Source of the DNA: Halorubrum sp. Atlit-26R
Lineage (GTDB): Archaea; Halobacteriota; Halobacteria; Halobacteriales; Haloferacaceae
DNA length: 64,000 bases
NCBI RefSeq assembly: GCF_003666015.1
Contig: NZ_QPLT01000004.1
Coordinates: forward strand, 171,552-235,551
Direction of reading: 5' to 3'
The notes beneath the pieces are model-generated. The model was not told where the DNA came from. It did no database searches and saw nothing but the letters and a program-made list of their open reading frames with translations. Of the stretch, positions 17,789 through 27,163 are shown one piece after another (position 1 is the first letter of the stretch; each line of letters begins with the position of its first letter). The position numbers and the translations under genes are program-made.

Positions 17789-18970
17789 TCAGTCCAGACA
17801 GGCCGCCACGACCCGCAGCGCGGCCTCGCCCCGCACCTCGTTCGCGAGCAGCGGGACCCGCTTCACCTCGCGCCCGCGGAACAGGTCGGTCGCCTCGCGG
17901 AGCGCGTTCTGCTGGACCTCCCAGCGGCGAGCGCAGAACTCGCAGGTGTCGGGGTTCGGCTCGACCACCCAGTCGGGGTCGATCCCGGCCGCTCCGTCGC
18001 CGGTCACGTCGCCGACGCCCTCCATCACCCGGTTGACGACGAGCGTGTTCACCGGAATCCCGAACTCGTCGAGGCGCGCGACGAGCCGCTCGGACTCGAC
18101 GACGCTCATCTCCTCGGGGATCATCACGACGCGGAAGTCGGTCTTGGCGGGGTCGCGCAGGACCGCTCGGAGGCGCTCGATGCGCTCGCGCAGCTCCTCG
18201 AGGTCGGCCGAGGGGTCGGGCTCGTCGTCGCCGCCGCCGAACATCCCCTTGATCCCGTCCATCATCCCGGAGAAGCGCTGGCGGAGCTTCATCACGCGGC
18301 CGAGCATCGAGTCCATGATCTCCGGCAGCTGGAGCAGCCGGAGGGTGTGGCCCGTCGGCGCGGTGTCGACGACGACGCGGTCGAACCGCGGGTCGTCGAG
18401 GTACTCTAACAGTTGGCGCATCGCCGCCGCCTCGTCGGCGCCGGGCATCGTGCCGCCGAGGAGGCCGCCGAGACCGGCGTCGCCCTCGCCCTCCGTTCCC
18501 CCGCCGCCGGCGCCGCCCATCGGCCCTTCGCCGCCCATCCCGCCCATCGCGTCGCCCATCTCCCCGAGCCCGCCGAGCGGGTCGCCGTCGGCGCCGAACA
18601 TCCCCTCGTCCACCGCGGCGTCGGGGTCGATCTCCGCGGCGTAGAGGGGCACGTCCTCGCGGATGCGCGCCGGCTCGGCGGGGATCTCCGCCTCGTAGGT
18701 GTCCGACAGCGAGTGCGCGGGGTCGGTGGAGACGACGAGCGTGCGGACGCCGCCCGCGGCCGAGGCGAGCCCCGTCGCGGCCGCCATCGTCGTCTTCCCG
18801 ACGCCGCCCTTCCCGCCGTACAGCACGTAGTCGGGCGCGTCGACGCCCGCGGGCAGATCGGCGAGGTCGTCGTCGACGGTGAGGGATTCGTCGCCGTCGG
18901 CCGGCTCAACGGGACCTTCGTCTTCGGGCTCGTCGACCCGGTCGACGGGTTCGACGTCGATGTCGTCCAT
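17789..18970 (-). CDS. ArsA/Get3-family ATPase
   Basis: The 393-residue protein has the deviant Walker A GGKGGVGKTT, switch regions (STDPAHSLSD, VVDTAPTGHTLRLLQLP), and a late zinc-type CEFC. It has only one ATPase domain, as in Get3 and archaeal homologues, and unlike the duplicated bacterial ArsA. Get3 delivers tail-anchored membrane proteins. Residues about 150-200 hold a Gly/Met-rich insert (GGMGGEGPMGGAGGGG), probably a flexible loop over the client groove. The N-terminal 45 residues are acidic and disordered. The ATG at 18968-18970 precedes repeat copy 1 by 97 bp. Confidence 0.88.
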   Translation of the reverse strand: MDDIDVEPVDRVDEPEDEGPVEPADGDESLTVDDDLADLPAGVDAPDYVLYGGKGGVGKTTMAAATGLASAAGGVRTLVVSTDPAHSLSDTYEAEIPAEPARIREDVPLYAAEIDPDAAVDEGMFGADGDPLGGLGEMGDAMGGMGGEGPMGGAGGGGTEGEGDAGLGGLLGGTMPGADEAAAMRQLLEYLDDPRFDRVVVDTAPTGHTLRLLQLPEIMDSMLGRVMKLRQRFSGMMDGIKGMFGGGDDEPDPSADLEELRERIERLRAVLRDPAKTDFRVVMIPEEMSVVESERLVARLDEFGIPVNTLVVNRVMEGVGDVTGDGAAGIDPDWVVEPNPDTCEFCARRWEVQQNALREATDLFRGREVKRVPLLANEVRGEAALRVVAACLD

Positions 18971-19067
18971 ACTCTCGTGTCGTCCCGGCGGACTTGTGTA
19001 CCCGTCGGTCCAGATAAGCAATCGACGTCGTTCCTACTGCGAAGCTCCTCGAACTCCCGACCGCTCA

Positions 19068-19517
19068 TTTATAAATAGTCGATCGCGGAGTGGCGGTGAC
19101 TGCCGCCAGAGTCCCTGCCACTCGATTATAAAAAGGAACTGGCAGATCGACGGTGAATGCCTCCAAAGCCCCGACCGATTACTTATAAATAACCGATCGC
19201 GGATCGGCGAAGAACACCGCCAAAGCCCCAGTCGCGAGGCGGCCGCACGCTCGCTGCGCTCCTCACTCGGTCACTCACTTCGTTCGCTCTCTCGTTGCGG
19301 TGCTTACGTCGCCTGCGGCCGCCTCGCGACTGCCCCTTTGAGTCCCGCCCCGCACAGCGACCGCACCACCTCACGCCTCCCCAGCCTCGTCGGGCGCATC
19401 CTTCGGGCTCCCTTCGGTCGCCCTCGGAGCGCCCGACTCCCTCGCGCGTGCCTGCGAGCGGCCGCCGGGGGCGGCCGCTCGCAGGCACGCGCCACCGCAC
19501 AGCCGGTTGTTTATAAA
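19068..19517 (+). repeat. Interspersed hairpin element, copy 1 (with three TTATAAA units)
   Basis: Three direct repeats headed by TTATAAA begin at 19069, 19126 and 19183 (period 57) and contain CAAAGCCCC-type boxes. They lead into three hairpins. H1 has 17-bp perfect arms at 19231-19247 and 19314-19330. H2 has arms GTCGGGCGC (19389-19397) and GCGCCCGAC (19429-19437). H3 is a 23-bp perfect stem, 19444-19466 with 19470-19492, closed by a 3-nt loop. Conserved single-stranded boxes TGCCCCTTTGAGTCCCGCCC (19331) and CTCACGCCTCCCCAGCCTCG lie between H1 and H2. A TTTATAAA at 19510-19517 bounds the right side. No coding sequence is evident. Confidence 0.9.
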
Positions 19518-19533
19518 TGGTTATTCGGTCGCG

Positions 19534-19616
19534 CAGTCGCGCTCGACGGCCATCCCGAGGTCGGTCATCGCGTCGAAGGAGTCGGGGAAGGAGACGTCGA
19601 CGTGCTCGGTGCCGCT
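19534..19616 (-). pseudogene. Remnant of a second aroA 3' end
   Basis: About 83 bp aligns without gaps to the last 83 bp of the intact aroA (19950-20032), with roughly 87% identity by eye. In the aroA frame it reads [18 protein letters not shown], against [18 protein letters not shown] in the intact gene. Most amino-acid changes are conservative, so it looks like the end of a divergent homologue rather than a recent copy. The normal stop is changed, and everything upstream of the match is missing. It flanks repeat copy 1 on one side and the small membrane gene on the other. Confidence 0.8.
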
Positions 19617-19623
19617 GTCGACG

Positions 19624-19881
19624 TCAGCTCAGCCGCTTCATCGAGACCAGCGCCGTGGGGATCATGATCGGGATCGTGAGGATGGCCCCCGTGATCACGA
19701 CGAACGGCGCGACCCCGGCGATCGGGTACGCGAGCAGGTCGACGGCCAACGCGTTGACCGCGCTTACCGTCACCGTGTACGCGATCACGGTGAGCGCGAC
19801 GATCGTCGAGAACACGACGCCGACGACGAGCGCCGCGTTCGGTCCGCCCGCCCCTTCGTTCGACGACGGTTCGCCGCTCAT
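19624..19881 (-). CDS. Small membrane protein (85 aa) between aroA and the aroA remnant
   Basis: The 85-residue protein has two or three hydrophobic helices (about residues 17-37, 44-58 and 60-78) after a short Ser/Gly/Asn-rich N-terminus and ends MKRLS. The start is supported by a TATATT box (19909-19915) 28-34 bp upstream in gene orientation. Its stop lies just 8 bp from the aroA remnant, so the gene sits exactly between the remnant and the intact aroA 3' end. No homologue is recognised. Other overlapping frames here are shadows. Confidence 0.6.
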   Translation of the reverse strand: MSGEPSSNEGAGGPNAALVVGVVFSTIVALTVIAYTVTVSAVNALAVDLLAYPIAGVAPFVVITGAILTIPIMIPTALVSMKRLS

Positions 19882-19908
19882 CTGCTGTCTGCCACCATGT
19901 AATCTTGT

Positions 19909-19915
19909 GTATATT
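19909..19915 (-). promoter_or_regulatory. TATA box for the 85-aa membrane gene
   Basis: In gene orientation the sequence AATATAC lies 28-34 bp before the ATG at 19881, in a short A/T-rich stretch between that gene and the aroA 3' end. It supports expression of the small gene independently of aroA. Confidence 0.45.
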
Positions 19916-19948
19916 GCGAACGGCTATAATCATTGGCTTCTCCGCGCG

Positions 19949-21331
19949 TCAGTCGCGATCGACGGTCATCCCGAGGTCGGCCATGGTTTCGAAGAAACCG
20001 GGGAAGGAGACGTCGACGTGTTCGGCGCCGCGGACGGTCGTCGTCCCCTCGGCGGCGAGCGCGGCGACGGACAGCGCCATCACGATCCGGTGGTCGTGGC
20101 GGCCGTCGACGGTGGCTCCCGTGAGATCGCTCGCGTCGCCGTGAACCGTGAGCACGTCCGGCTCCTCGGTCGTCTCGGCGCCGAGCTTGCCGAGCTCCTC
20201 GGCCATCGCGGCGACGCGGTCGGTCTCCTTGTAGCGGACGTGCTCGCAGTTCTCGATCCGAGTCTCGCCGTCCGCGACCGCGCCGAGCGCGGCGATCGTC
20301 GGGAGGAGGTCGGGCGTGTCGCCCACGTCGACGGTCACGCCGGAGAGGTCGGCGCGCTCGACGGCGATCTCGCCGGCCTCGCGGTCCCACTCGACGTCGG
20401 CGCCCATCTCCTCGACGATCCCGACGATGGCCGCGTCGCCCTGCGCGCTCGGCCGCGCGCCCTCGATCCGGACCGCCTCGCCGGGCGCGGCCGCGACCGC
20501 GCCCGCGCCGAGCAGGTACGAGATGGAGGAGAAGTCCCCCGGCACTGCGTAGCTGCCGCCCGCGGGCTCGTAGGTCTGCCCGCCGGGGACGGAGAAGCCC
20601 GCGGCGCCCGCGGCGCCGTCGAGGGGGTCGCCTCCCGCGTCGACCGGCGTCGCCTCGACGCCGAAGTCGGCGAGCAGTTCGAGCGTGATGTCGACGTACG
20701 GCGCCGACTTGAGGTCGGTCGTGAGCTCGACCTCGATCCCCTCGTCGGTGACGGCGCCGGCCATCAGCAGCGCGGTGACGTACTGCGAGGAGACGTCGCC
20801 GGGAATCGCGACCTCGCCGCCCGCGAGCGGGCCGGTGACGACGAGCGGCGCCCGCCCGTTGCCCCGCGTCGACTCCGCGCGCACGCCGAGGTCGGCGAGC
20901 GCGTCGAGGAGCGGGCCCTGCGGCCGCGAGCGCAGCGAGCCGTCGCCGGTGAGGACGGTCGTGCCGTCCGCGAGCGCGGCCGCGGCGGTGACGAGTCGCA
21001 TCGTCGTCCCGGAGTTCGCGCAGTCGATCACGTCGTCCGGAACGGCGGGGCGGCCACCGAACCCCTCGACAGCGAGCGCGTCGGCGCCGGCGAGGTCGGA
21101 TCCGGTCTCGGCTGCTCCGCCGGTCGACGCGTCGTCGCCCGCGGGCGCGACCGACCCGCCGAACGCGGTCACGGCCCGGGCGGTCGCCCGCGTGTCGGCG
21201 GAGATCAGCGGCGACTCGACGGTCGCGCCGTCGCTGTAGCCGGCCGCGAGCAGCGCGCGGTGGGTGTAGCTCTTCGACGGCGGCGCGCGGGCGGTCCCCC
21301 GGAGTTCCGAGCGCGTGACGTGTACGTCCAT
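19949..21331 (-). CDS. aroA: 3-Phosphoshikimate 1-carboxyvinyltransferase (EPSP synthase)
   Basis: The 460-residue enzyme joins phosphoenolpyruvate to shikimate-3-phosphate in aromatic amino-acid synthesis. The substrate-binding start is [19 protein letters not shown]; later motifs include [18 protein letters not shown] and [12 protein letters not shown] used the ATG at 21329-21331 ([10 protein letters not shown]); an in-frame start 44 codons upstream gives a low-complexity extension. The last 83 bp are duplicated as a remnant at 19534-19616. Confidence 0.95.
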   Translation of the reverse strand: MDVHVTRSELRGTARAPPSKSYTHRALLAAGYSDGATVESPLISADTRATARAVTAFGGSVAPAGDDASTGGAAETGSDLAGADALAVEGFGGRPAVPDDVIDCANSGTTMRLVTAAAALADGTTVLTGDGSLRSRPQGPLLDALADLGVRAESTRGNGRAPLVVTGPLAGGEVAIPGDVSSQYVTALLMAGAVTDEGIEVELTTDLKSAPYVDITLELLADFGVEATPVDAGGDPLDGAAGAAGFSVPGGQTYEPAGGSYAVPGDFSSISYLLGAGAVAAAPGEAVRIEGARPSAQGDAAIVGIVEEMGADVEWDREAGEIAVERADLSGVTVDVGDTPDLLPTIAALGAVADGETRIENCEHVRYKETDRVAAMAEELGKLGAETTEEPDVLTVHGDASDLTGATVDGRHDHRIVMALSVAALAAEGTTTVRGAEHVDVSFPGFFETMADLGMTVDRD

Positions 21332-21465
21332 ACCCCACCCTGCCGGCCGCGACGACAAGTCGGTACCGGCCGCGGCACGATTGCGGCCGGGACGCAGTCG
21401 GAGTGCGTCCCTCCGCGCCGCGGCGCCCGAACCCGACCGCTCCGTCGCGGCGCCGCGGCACACCC

Positions 21466-21471
21466 TTTATA
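21466..21471 (+). promoter_or_regulatory. TATA box of the mbf1 gene
   Basis: TTTATA lies 25-30 bp before the ATG at 21496, a spacing that indicates a leaderless transcript for the MBF1 gene. Confidence 0.55.
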
Positions 21472-21495
21472 CCATCGGGAGCGTTAGCGTCGCGT

Positions 21496-22032
21496 ATGCC
21501 CCAGTGTGAGATGTGCGGCGCCGAGGAGGCCTCGCTGACGACGACGAAGGTCGAAGGCGCCGAACTGGAGCTCTGTAGCTCGTGTACGGACTTCGGCACC
21601 GAGGTCCGCGACGAGTCGACGAGCTCCGGCGGCGGCAAGTACTCCACCAGCTCCAGCACCGGGAAGTCGTCCTCGTCGTCCGGCTCGTCCGGCTCGTCGA
21701 GCGGGTCCGGAAGCTCCGGCGGCTCGACCCGTCCCCGCGACATGTTCGACGACATGGACGAGATCGCCACCGACTACGACGAGCGCATCCGCGAGGCGCG
21801 GGAGTCGCGCGGGCTGAGCCAGGAGGAGCTGGCCGACCAGCTCAACGAGAAGGCGAGTCTCATCCGCAAGCTCGAACGCGGCGACACGCTCCCGACCGAC
21901 GACGTCCAGCGCAAGCTCGAACGCGCGCTCGACATCTCCTTGGTCGAGGGGCAGTCGTCCGACGACGCCGACTGGGAGACGAACGACGCGGGGACGATGA
22001 CGCTCGGCGACGTCGTCAAGCGGAAGGATTAG
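21496..22032 (+). CDS. Archaeal multiprotein bridging factor 1 (MBF1)
   Basis: The 178-residue protein has an N-terminal zinc ribbon (CEMC at residues 4-7, CSSC at 29-32). A Ser/Gly-rich linker of about 40 residues follows, then a Cro/C1-type helix-turn-helix (RGLSQEELADQLNEKASLIR, about 105-125, followed by KLERGDTLP). This is the archaeal MBF1 arrangement; MBF1 bridges regulators and basal transcription factors in eukaryotes and is associated with ribosomes in archaea. The linker is longer and lower in complexity than the core. It is divergent from aroA. Confidence 0.9.
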   Translation: MPQCEMCGAEEASLTTTKVEGAELELCSSCTDFGTEVRDESTSSGGGKYSTSSSTGKSSSSSGSSGSSSGSGSSGGSTRPRDMFDDMDEIATDYDERIREARESRGLSQEELADQLNEKASLIRKLERGDTLPTDDVQRKLERALDISLVEGQSSDDADWETNDAGTMTLGDVVKRKD

Positions 22033-22110
22033 TCACCGGGGCGTCGCCCGCGCTCCCGTTCCGACGCACCGCCGGGTTCCGACGAGCGGATCGCCGGACG
22101 CTCGCGGCGG

Positions 22111-22911
22111 TCACGCCGTCGCGCCGCCGTCGTCCGTCCGCTCCGACCCGCCGTACCGCTCGGTGAGGTAGTCGATGATGTAGTCGACCGTCTCGGGGTC
22201 GTAGCTCCAGAAGCCGTAGAACTCGCCGGGCGCGCGCTCCTCGGCGAGCAGCGCGCACTTCGCGTCCTCGTAGCCGCCCCCGTCGTACGCGACGAACCAC
22301 GTCTCGCGGATCTCGGCGGTCTCGCCGACGTGGACGGTGTAGTGTTCGACGTCGGGCGCCTCGCCCTCGTCGGCGGCGTACGCGTGGACGTCGAGCCGCT
22401 CCTTCTCGCCGAGCAGGTCGTAGGTGTCCGCCTCGCCGGTGAGCACGTCGAGCGTCTGGAACCCCGCGTGGAGCGCCCCGTCGCCGACCCGCCAGGCGCG
22501 GTCCTCGATCTCCCGCGACGCGGCGACCATGTCCTCGCGGGAGTAGGAGGTGAACATCGTCTCGTCGAGGTGGTCCAACACCGGCCGTCCGACGCGGTCG
22601 CCGGCGCCGTCCCGCTCCCCGGACTCGCCACCTCGCTCTCGGGGCTCGCCGTCTTCGGTGCCCGAGCCCTCCGCCTCGTCCCCACTCGGTCGCGACAGGA
22701 GGTCACCGACGGTCACCGCCGTGACGAACTCCCCGTCCCGCGCCAGCACGGCGAACTCCTCCGGCCCCGAGGCGGTCTGGTCGTCGACGATCCGGACGTT
22801 GCGGTCGGCGAAGTGCTCCCGGAGCTCGTCCGTCACCGCCGGATCGGCGTTGAACACGGTCAGCGTGGCCTCGTGCGCCTCCACGCCCGCGATGAGCTCG
22901 ATGAGGGACAT
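22111..22911 (-). CDS. DICT sensory-domain protein
   Basis: The 266-residue protein begins [20 protein letters not shown] and contains [21 protein letters not shown], features of the DICT domain that accompanies light- or stress-related signalling proteins in bacteria and haloarchaea. The middle 40 residues are acidic and disordered. The C-terminal part (about 130-260) has two short beta-rich blocks including [21 protein letters not shown] and [16 protein letters not shown]. No output domain is fused, so it may act through a partner. It is divergent from tpiA, with 144 bp between starts. Confidence 0.78.
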   Translation of the reverse strand: MSLIELIAGVEAHEATLTVFNADPAVTDELREHFADRNVRIVDDQTASGPEEFAVLARDGEFVTAVTVGDLLSRPSGDEAEGSGTEDGEPRERGGESGERDGAGDRVGRPVLDHLDETMFTSYSREDMVAASREIEDRAWRVGDGALHAGFQTLDVLTGEADTYDLLGEKERLDVHAYAADEGEAPDVEHYTVHVGETAEIRETWFVAYDGGGYEDAKCALLAEERAPGEFYGFWSYDPETVDYIIDYLTERYGGSERTDDGGATA

Positions 22912-23055
22912 CCCTTGCCCGGACCCACAGCGTCGGGGTATAAGGTCGTTTCTGCTCTCGGGGGCGCGTCCCTCGGCGCCGAGGGCGCGTCCGGGGCGCC
23001 GGGACGCGCGCCGCGAAGCACGAACCTATTTGCGCCGCGCCCCCCGAGTGGGCGT

Positions 23056-23700
23056 ATGTTCATCCTGGTGAACCTCAAGGCGTACCCGTGCGACCCGATC
23101 GAGGTAGCGACCGCGGCCCGCGACGTCGCCGAGGCGTCCGGCGCGCGGATCGCCGTCTCGCCGCAGGCGGCCGACGTCGCCCGCGTCGCCGACACCGGCG
23201 TCGAGACGTGGGCCCAGCACGTCTCGCCGAACGCGCACGGCTCGCACACCGGCTCGACCTTGGCCGAGGCCGTCGCCGACAACGGCGCCGAGGGCACGCT
23301 GATCAACCACTCCGAGAACCGGCTGAAGCTCGCGGACATCGACGGCTCCGTGCGCGCCGCCGAGCGAGCCGACCTGGAGACGATCGTCTGCGCGAACAAC
23401 CCCGCGCAGGTCGGCGCCGCCGCCGCGCTCGGCCCGGACGCGGTCGCCGTCGAGCCTCCGGAGCTCATCGGCGGCGACGTCTCCGTCGCGACCGCGGACC
23501 CGGGGATCGTCGAGGACGCGGTCGCGGCCGCCGAGGCCGTCGACCCCGCGGTCGACGTGTTCTGCGGCGCCGGCGTCTCGACCGGGGAGGACGTGTCGAC
23601 CGCGGCCGACCTCGGCGCCGCCGGCGTCCTGCTCGCCTCCGGCGTCGCGAAGGCCGACGACCCCGAGGCCGTCCTCGAAGACCTCGTGAGCGGGATCTGA
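23056..23700 (+). CDS. tpiA: Triose-phosphate isomerase
   Basis: The 214-residue enzyme interconverts dihydroxyacetone phosphate and glyceraldehyde-3-phosphate. The N-terminal NLKAYP holds the substrate Lys, INHSENR holds the catalytic His, and [10 protein letters not shown] holds the catalytic Glu. The phosphate-binding loop is [10 protein letters not shown] and later [12 protein letters not shown]. The short, archaeal-type length fits. The ATG at 23056 was chosen; a much longer frame extends upstream but has no sense as protein. Confidence 0.95.
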   Translation: MFILVNLKAYPCDPIEVATAARDVAEASGARIAVSPQAADVARVADTGVETWAQHVSPNAHGSHTGSTLAEAVADNGAEGTLINHSENRLKLADIDGSVRAAERADLETIVCANNPAQVGAAAALGPDAVAVEPPELIGGDVSVATADPGIVEDAVAAAEAVDPAVDVFCGAGVSTGEDVSTAADLGAAGVLLASGVAKADDPEAVLEDLVSGI

Positions 23701-23901
23701 ACCGGCGGTCCGGGCCTCAGCGACACGGCTTCGCCGAAGTACGTCCGCGTCCGCTCTCGTAAAGCCCTCCGCGAGCGATCCCGAAAGCCGCTGCGTTTGC
23801 GGATCTGTATAAAGACACCGATGTGAGCGACTCACACGATCGGGAAATCGCACGACAGCAGCGGGTTATCTCGTTCCGGTGAATGGCAGCATCTAGTAAC
23901 C

Positions 23902-23906
23902 TTTAA
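23902..23906 (+). promoter_or_regulatory. TATA-like box upstream of dnaK
   Basis: TTTAA in the context AACCTTTAACC sits 20-24 bp before the dnaK ATG at 23926 in an A/T-rich patch. Upstream (23701-23895) is noncoding. A heat-shock operator could be present, but I recognise none. Confidence 0.4.
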
Positions 23907-23925
23907 CCGAAACAAGCCGCTACCT

Positions 23926-25863
23926 ATGACCAAGATGGCGAGCAACAAGATTCTCGGTATCGACCTCGGTACCACCAACTCCGCGTTCGCGGTGATGGAA
24001 GGCGACGAGCCCGAGATCATCGCCAACGCGGAAGGCGACCGGACCACCCCGTCGGTCGTCGCCTTCGCCGACGACGACGAGCGCCTCGTCGGCAAGCCGG
24101 CGAAGAACCAGGCCGTCCAGAACCCCGACCGCACGATCCAGTCGATCAAGCGGCACATGGGCGAGGACGGCTACACCGTCGAGATCGGCGACGACGAGTA
24201 CACGCCGGAGCAGGTCTCGGCGATGATCCTCCAGAAGATCAAACGCGACGCGGAGGAGTACCTCGGCGACGACGTCGAGAAGGCGGTGATCACCGTCCCC
24301 GCCTACTTCAACGACAAGCAGCGCCAGGCGACGAAGGACGCCGGCGAGATCGCCGGCTTCGAGGTCGAGCGCATCGTCAACGAGCCGACCGCGGCCTCCA
24401 TGGCGTACGGCCTCGACGACGAGTCCGACCAGACGGTCCTCGTGTACGACCTCGGGGGCGGCACGTTCGACGTCTCGGTCCTCGACCTCGGCGGCGGCGT
24501 CTACGAGGTCGTCGCCACGAACGGGGACAACGACCTCGGCGGCGACGACTGGGACGAGGCGCTCATCGACCACCTCGCCGACGAGTTCCAGAACGACCAC
24601 GGGATCGACCTCCGCGACGACCGGCAGGCGCTCCAGCGGCTGAAGGACGCCGCCGAGGAGGCGAAGATCGAGCTGTCGAACAAGAAGGAGACCACGGTCA
24701 ACCTCCCCTTCGTCACCGCGACCGACAGCGGCCCGGTCCACCTCGAACAGTCCGTCACCCGCGCGACGTTCGAGAACCTCACGTCCGACCTCATCGACCG
24801 CACCGTCGAGCCGACCGAGCAGGCGCTCTCGGACGCCGGCTACTCGAAGTCCGACATCGACGAGGTCATCCTCGTCGGCGGCTCCACCCGGATGCCGCAG
24901 GTCCAAGAGCAGGTCGAGGAGCTCGTCGGGCAGGAGCCGAAGAAGAACGTCAACCCCGACGAGGCGGTCGCGCTCGGCGCGGCGGTCCAGGGCGGCGTGC
25001 TCTCGGGCGACGTCGACGACATCGTCCTGCTGGACGTCACCCCGCTCTCGCTCGGGATCGAAGTGAAGGGCGGCCTCTTCGAGCGGCTCATCGAGAAGAA
25101 CACCACGATCCCGACCGAGGAGTCGAAGGTGTTCACCACGGCCGCGGACAACCAGACCTCCGTCAACGTCCGCGTCTTCCAGGGCGAACGCGAGATCGCC
25201 GAGGAGAACGAGCTGCTCGGCGCCTTCCAGCTCTCCGGCATCCCGCCGGCGCCCGCGGGAACCCCGCAGATCGAGGTCTCGTTCAACATCGACGAGAACG
25301 GCATCGTCAACGTCGAGGCCGAGGACCAGGGGTCGGGCAACGCCGAGTCGATCACCATCGAGGGCGGCGTCGGCCTCTCCGACGAGGAGATCGACCAGAT
25401 GCAAGAGGAGGCGGAGAAGCACGCCGAGGAGGACGAGGCCCGCCGCGAGCGGATCGAGGCCCGCAACGAGGCCGAGACGACGATCCAGCGCGCCGAGACC
25501 CTGCTCGAGGAGAACGAGGAGGAGCTCGACGACGACGAGCTCGTCGCCGACATCGAGGCGGCCATCGAGGACGTCGAGGAGGTCCTCGAGGACGAGGACG
25601 CCGACACCGACGAGATCGAGTCCGCGACCGAGGCGCTCACCGAGGAGCTCCAGGAGATCGGCAAGCAGATGTACGAGGGCCAGGCCGCGCAGGCCGGTCC
25701 GGGCGGCGCGGGCGGCGCCGGTCCCGGCGGGATGGGCGGCATGGGCGGCGCCGGCGGTCCGGGCGGCGCTGCGGGCCCCGGCGGCGCGGCGGGCGCCGAC
25801 GGCGACGACGAGGAGTACGTCGACGCCGACTTCGAGGACGTGGACGACGACGACGAGGAGTAG
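23926..25863 (+). CDS. dnaK: Hsp70 chaperone DnaK
   Basis: The 645-residue chaperone opens with the actin-fold phosphate-1 motif [11 protein letters not shown], and has the Hsp70 signatures [14 protein letters not shown] and [14 protein letters not shown]. The substrate-binding domain begins near residue 365 ([16 protein letters not shown]). The C-terminal lid is very acidic, and a Gly/Met/Ala-rich tail follows ([10 protein letters not shown]). An ATG 9 bp downstream ([10 protein letters not shown]) is an alternative start. dnaJ follows 82 bp later; no grpE is present in this window. Confidence 0.97.
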   Translation: MTKMASNKILGIDLGTTNSAFAVMEGDEPEIIANAEGDRTTPSVVAFADDDERLVGKPAKNQAVQNPDRTIQSIKRHMGEDGYTVEIGDDEYTPEQVSAMILQKIKRDAEEYLGDDVEKAVITVPAYFNDKQRQATKDAGEIAGFEVERIVNEPTAASMAYGLDDESDQTVLVYDLGGGTFDVSVLDLGGGVYEVVATNGDNDLGGDDWDEALIDHLADEFQNDHGIDLRDDRQALQRLKDAAEEAKIELSNKKETTVNLPFVTATDSGPVHLEQSVTRATFENLTSDLIDRTVEPTEQALSDAGYSKSDIDEVILVGGSTRMPQVQEQVEELVGQEPKKNVNPDEAVALGAAVQGGVLSGDVDDIVLLDVTPLSLGIEVKGGLFERLIEKNTTIPTEESKVFTTAADNQTSVNVRVFQGEREIAEENELLGAFQLSGIPPAPAGTPQIEVSFNIDENGIVNVEAEDQGSGNAESITIEGGVGLSDEEIDQMQEEAEKHAEEDEARRERIEARNEAETTIQRAETLLEENEEELDDDELVADIEAAIEDVEEVLEDEDADTDEIESATEALTEELQEIGKQMYEGQAAQAGPGGAGGAGPGGMGGMGGAGGPGGAAGPGGAAGADGDDEEYVDADFEDVDDDDEE

Positions 25864-25901
25864 CTCCCACCGACCCGGTTCCCGACGCCCCGACCCCGCC
25901 G

Positions 25902-25908
25902 TTTAAAT
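25902..25908 (+). promoter_or_regulatory. TATA box upstream of dnaJ
   Basis: TTTAAAT at 25902-25908 lies 38-44 bp before the dnaJ ATG at 25946. This would give dnaJ its own promoter, with a short leader of about 12-15 nt, in addition to any readthrough from dnaK. Confidence 0.5.
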
Positions 25909-25945
25909 CGACCCGTCGATCAACACCACTCAACGAACGCAACGC

Positions 25946-27115
25946 ATGAGCGAAGATTTCTACGACGTCCTCGGCGTGTCGCGGGACGCCAGCGAGGAGA
26001 AGATAAAGAAGGCGTACCGCAAGCAGGCCGCAGAACACCACCCCGACGTCAGCGACGACGAGGACGCCGAGGAGCGGTTCAAGAAGATCCAGAAGGCCAA
26101 GGAGGTGCTCACCGACGAGCAGAAGCGCCAGCAGTACGACCAGATGGGCCACGACCGCTTCACCGAGGCCGACAAGCGCGGCGCGACCGGCGGTGGCGGT
26201 GCCGGTCCCGGCGGCGCCGGCGGACCCTTCGGCGGCGCAGGGGGTGCGGGCGGCGCCGGCGGGTTCGAGGACATCTTCAACCAGTTCTTCGGCGGCGGTG
26301 GCGGTCGCGGCGGCGGTGGCGGCGGCAACCGTCCGCGACAGGGCCGCGACCTCAAGACGGGGCTGACCATCGACCTCGAGGAGGCGTTCGAGGGCGCAAC
26401 CAAGGAGGTCACGCTCACGCGACCGACGACCTGCGCCACCTGCGACGGCGCGGGCCACCCCCCGGACGCGGACGTGGAGACGTGCCCGCAGTGTAACGGC
26501 CGCGGACAGGTCCAGCAGGTCCAGCAGACGCCGCTCGGCCGCGTCCAGCAGACGTCGACGTGCCCCCGCTGCGAGGGCGAGGGCGAGCTGTACAGCGAGG
26601 ACTGCGCCGACTGCGGCGGCGACGGCGTCGTCCGCGAGGAGGCGACGCTCTCGGTCGAGATTCCCGCGGGAATTCGGTCCGGCCAGAGCCTTCGGATGGA
26701 GCGTGAGGGCGCGCCCGGCGAGAACGGCGGGCCGAAGGGCGACCTACTGATCGAGGTCGACGTCGACGTCGGCGAGCGGTTCGAGCGCGACGGCGACGAC
26801 CTCCGCGTCAACGAGGCCGTCTCCTTCCCGCAGGCCGTCTTCGGCGACACCGTCGAGGTGGAGACGGTCGACGGCAGCGTCGAGATGGACGTCCCCGCCG
26901 GCACGCAGAGCGGCGAGACGTTCCGCCTTCAGGGGAAGGGGATGCCCCGTCTCCGGCGCCGCGGCCGCGGCGACCTCTACGTCCAGGTCGGCGTCGTCGT
27001 CCCCGAGTCGCTCAACGACGAACAGCGCGAGGCGCTGGAGGCGTTCGCCGAGGCCGGCGGCGAGGACATCGACGTCGGCGGCGGCTTCTTCGAGAAGCTG
27101 AAGAGCTCCTTCTGA
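25946..27115 (+). CDS. dnaJ: Chaperone DnaJ
   Basis: The 389-residue cochaperone has an N-terminal J domain with the HPD motif (HHPDVS, residues 32-37) that stimulates DnaK ATPase. A very Gly-rich linker follows (about 70-135), then a zinc-finger domain with four CxxCxGxG repeats: [24 protein letters not shown] and CADCGGDG. The substrate-binding C-terminal domains complete a type I DnaJ. It is downstream of dnaK in the same direction. Confidence 0.97.
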   Translation: MSEDFYDVLGVSRDASEEKIKKAYRKQAAEHHPDVSDDEDAEERFKKIQKAKEVLTDEQKRQQYDQMGHDRFTEADKRGATGGGGAGPGGAGGPFGGAGGAGGAGGFEDIFNQFFGGGGGRGGGGGGNRPRQGRDLKTGLTIDLEEAFEGATKEVTLTRPTTCATCDGAGHPPDADVETCPQCNGRGQVQQVQQTPLGRVQQTSTCPRCEGEGELYSEDCADCGGDGVVREEATLSVEIPAGIRSGQSLRMEREGAPGENGGPKGDLLIEVDVDVGERFERDGDDLRVNEAVSFPQAVFGDTVEVETVDGSVEMDVPAGTQSGETFRLQGKGMPRLRRRGRGDLYVQVGVVVPESLNDEQREALEAFAEAGGEDIDVGGGFFEKLKSSF

Positions 27116-27163
27116 GCTTCCGCTGCCCGTAGCTTTTCTGCCCTCCGGACCGTTCACCGACGC

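Noticed and set aside
19183..19516. Frames through repeat copy 1 on either strand
   Set aside because: They translate the hairpin arms and boxes only, in frames not preserved in the other copies.
23701..23925. Heat-shock operator upstream of dnaK
   Set aside because: No inverted repeat matching CIRCE or a known haloarchaeal heat-shock motif could be seen by eye.
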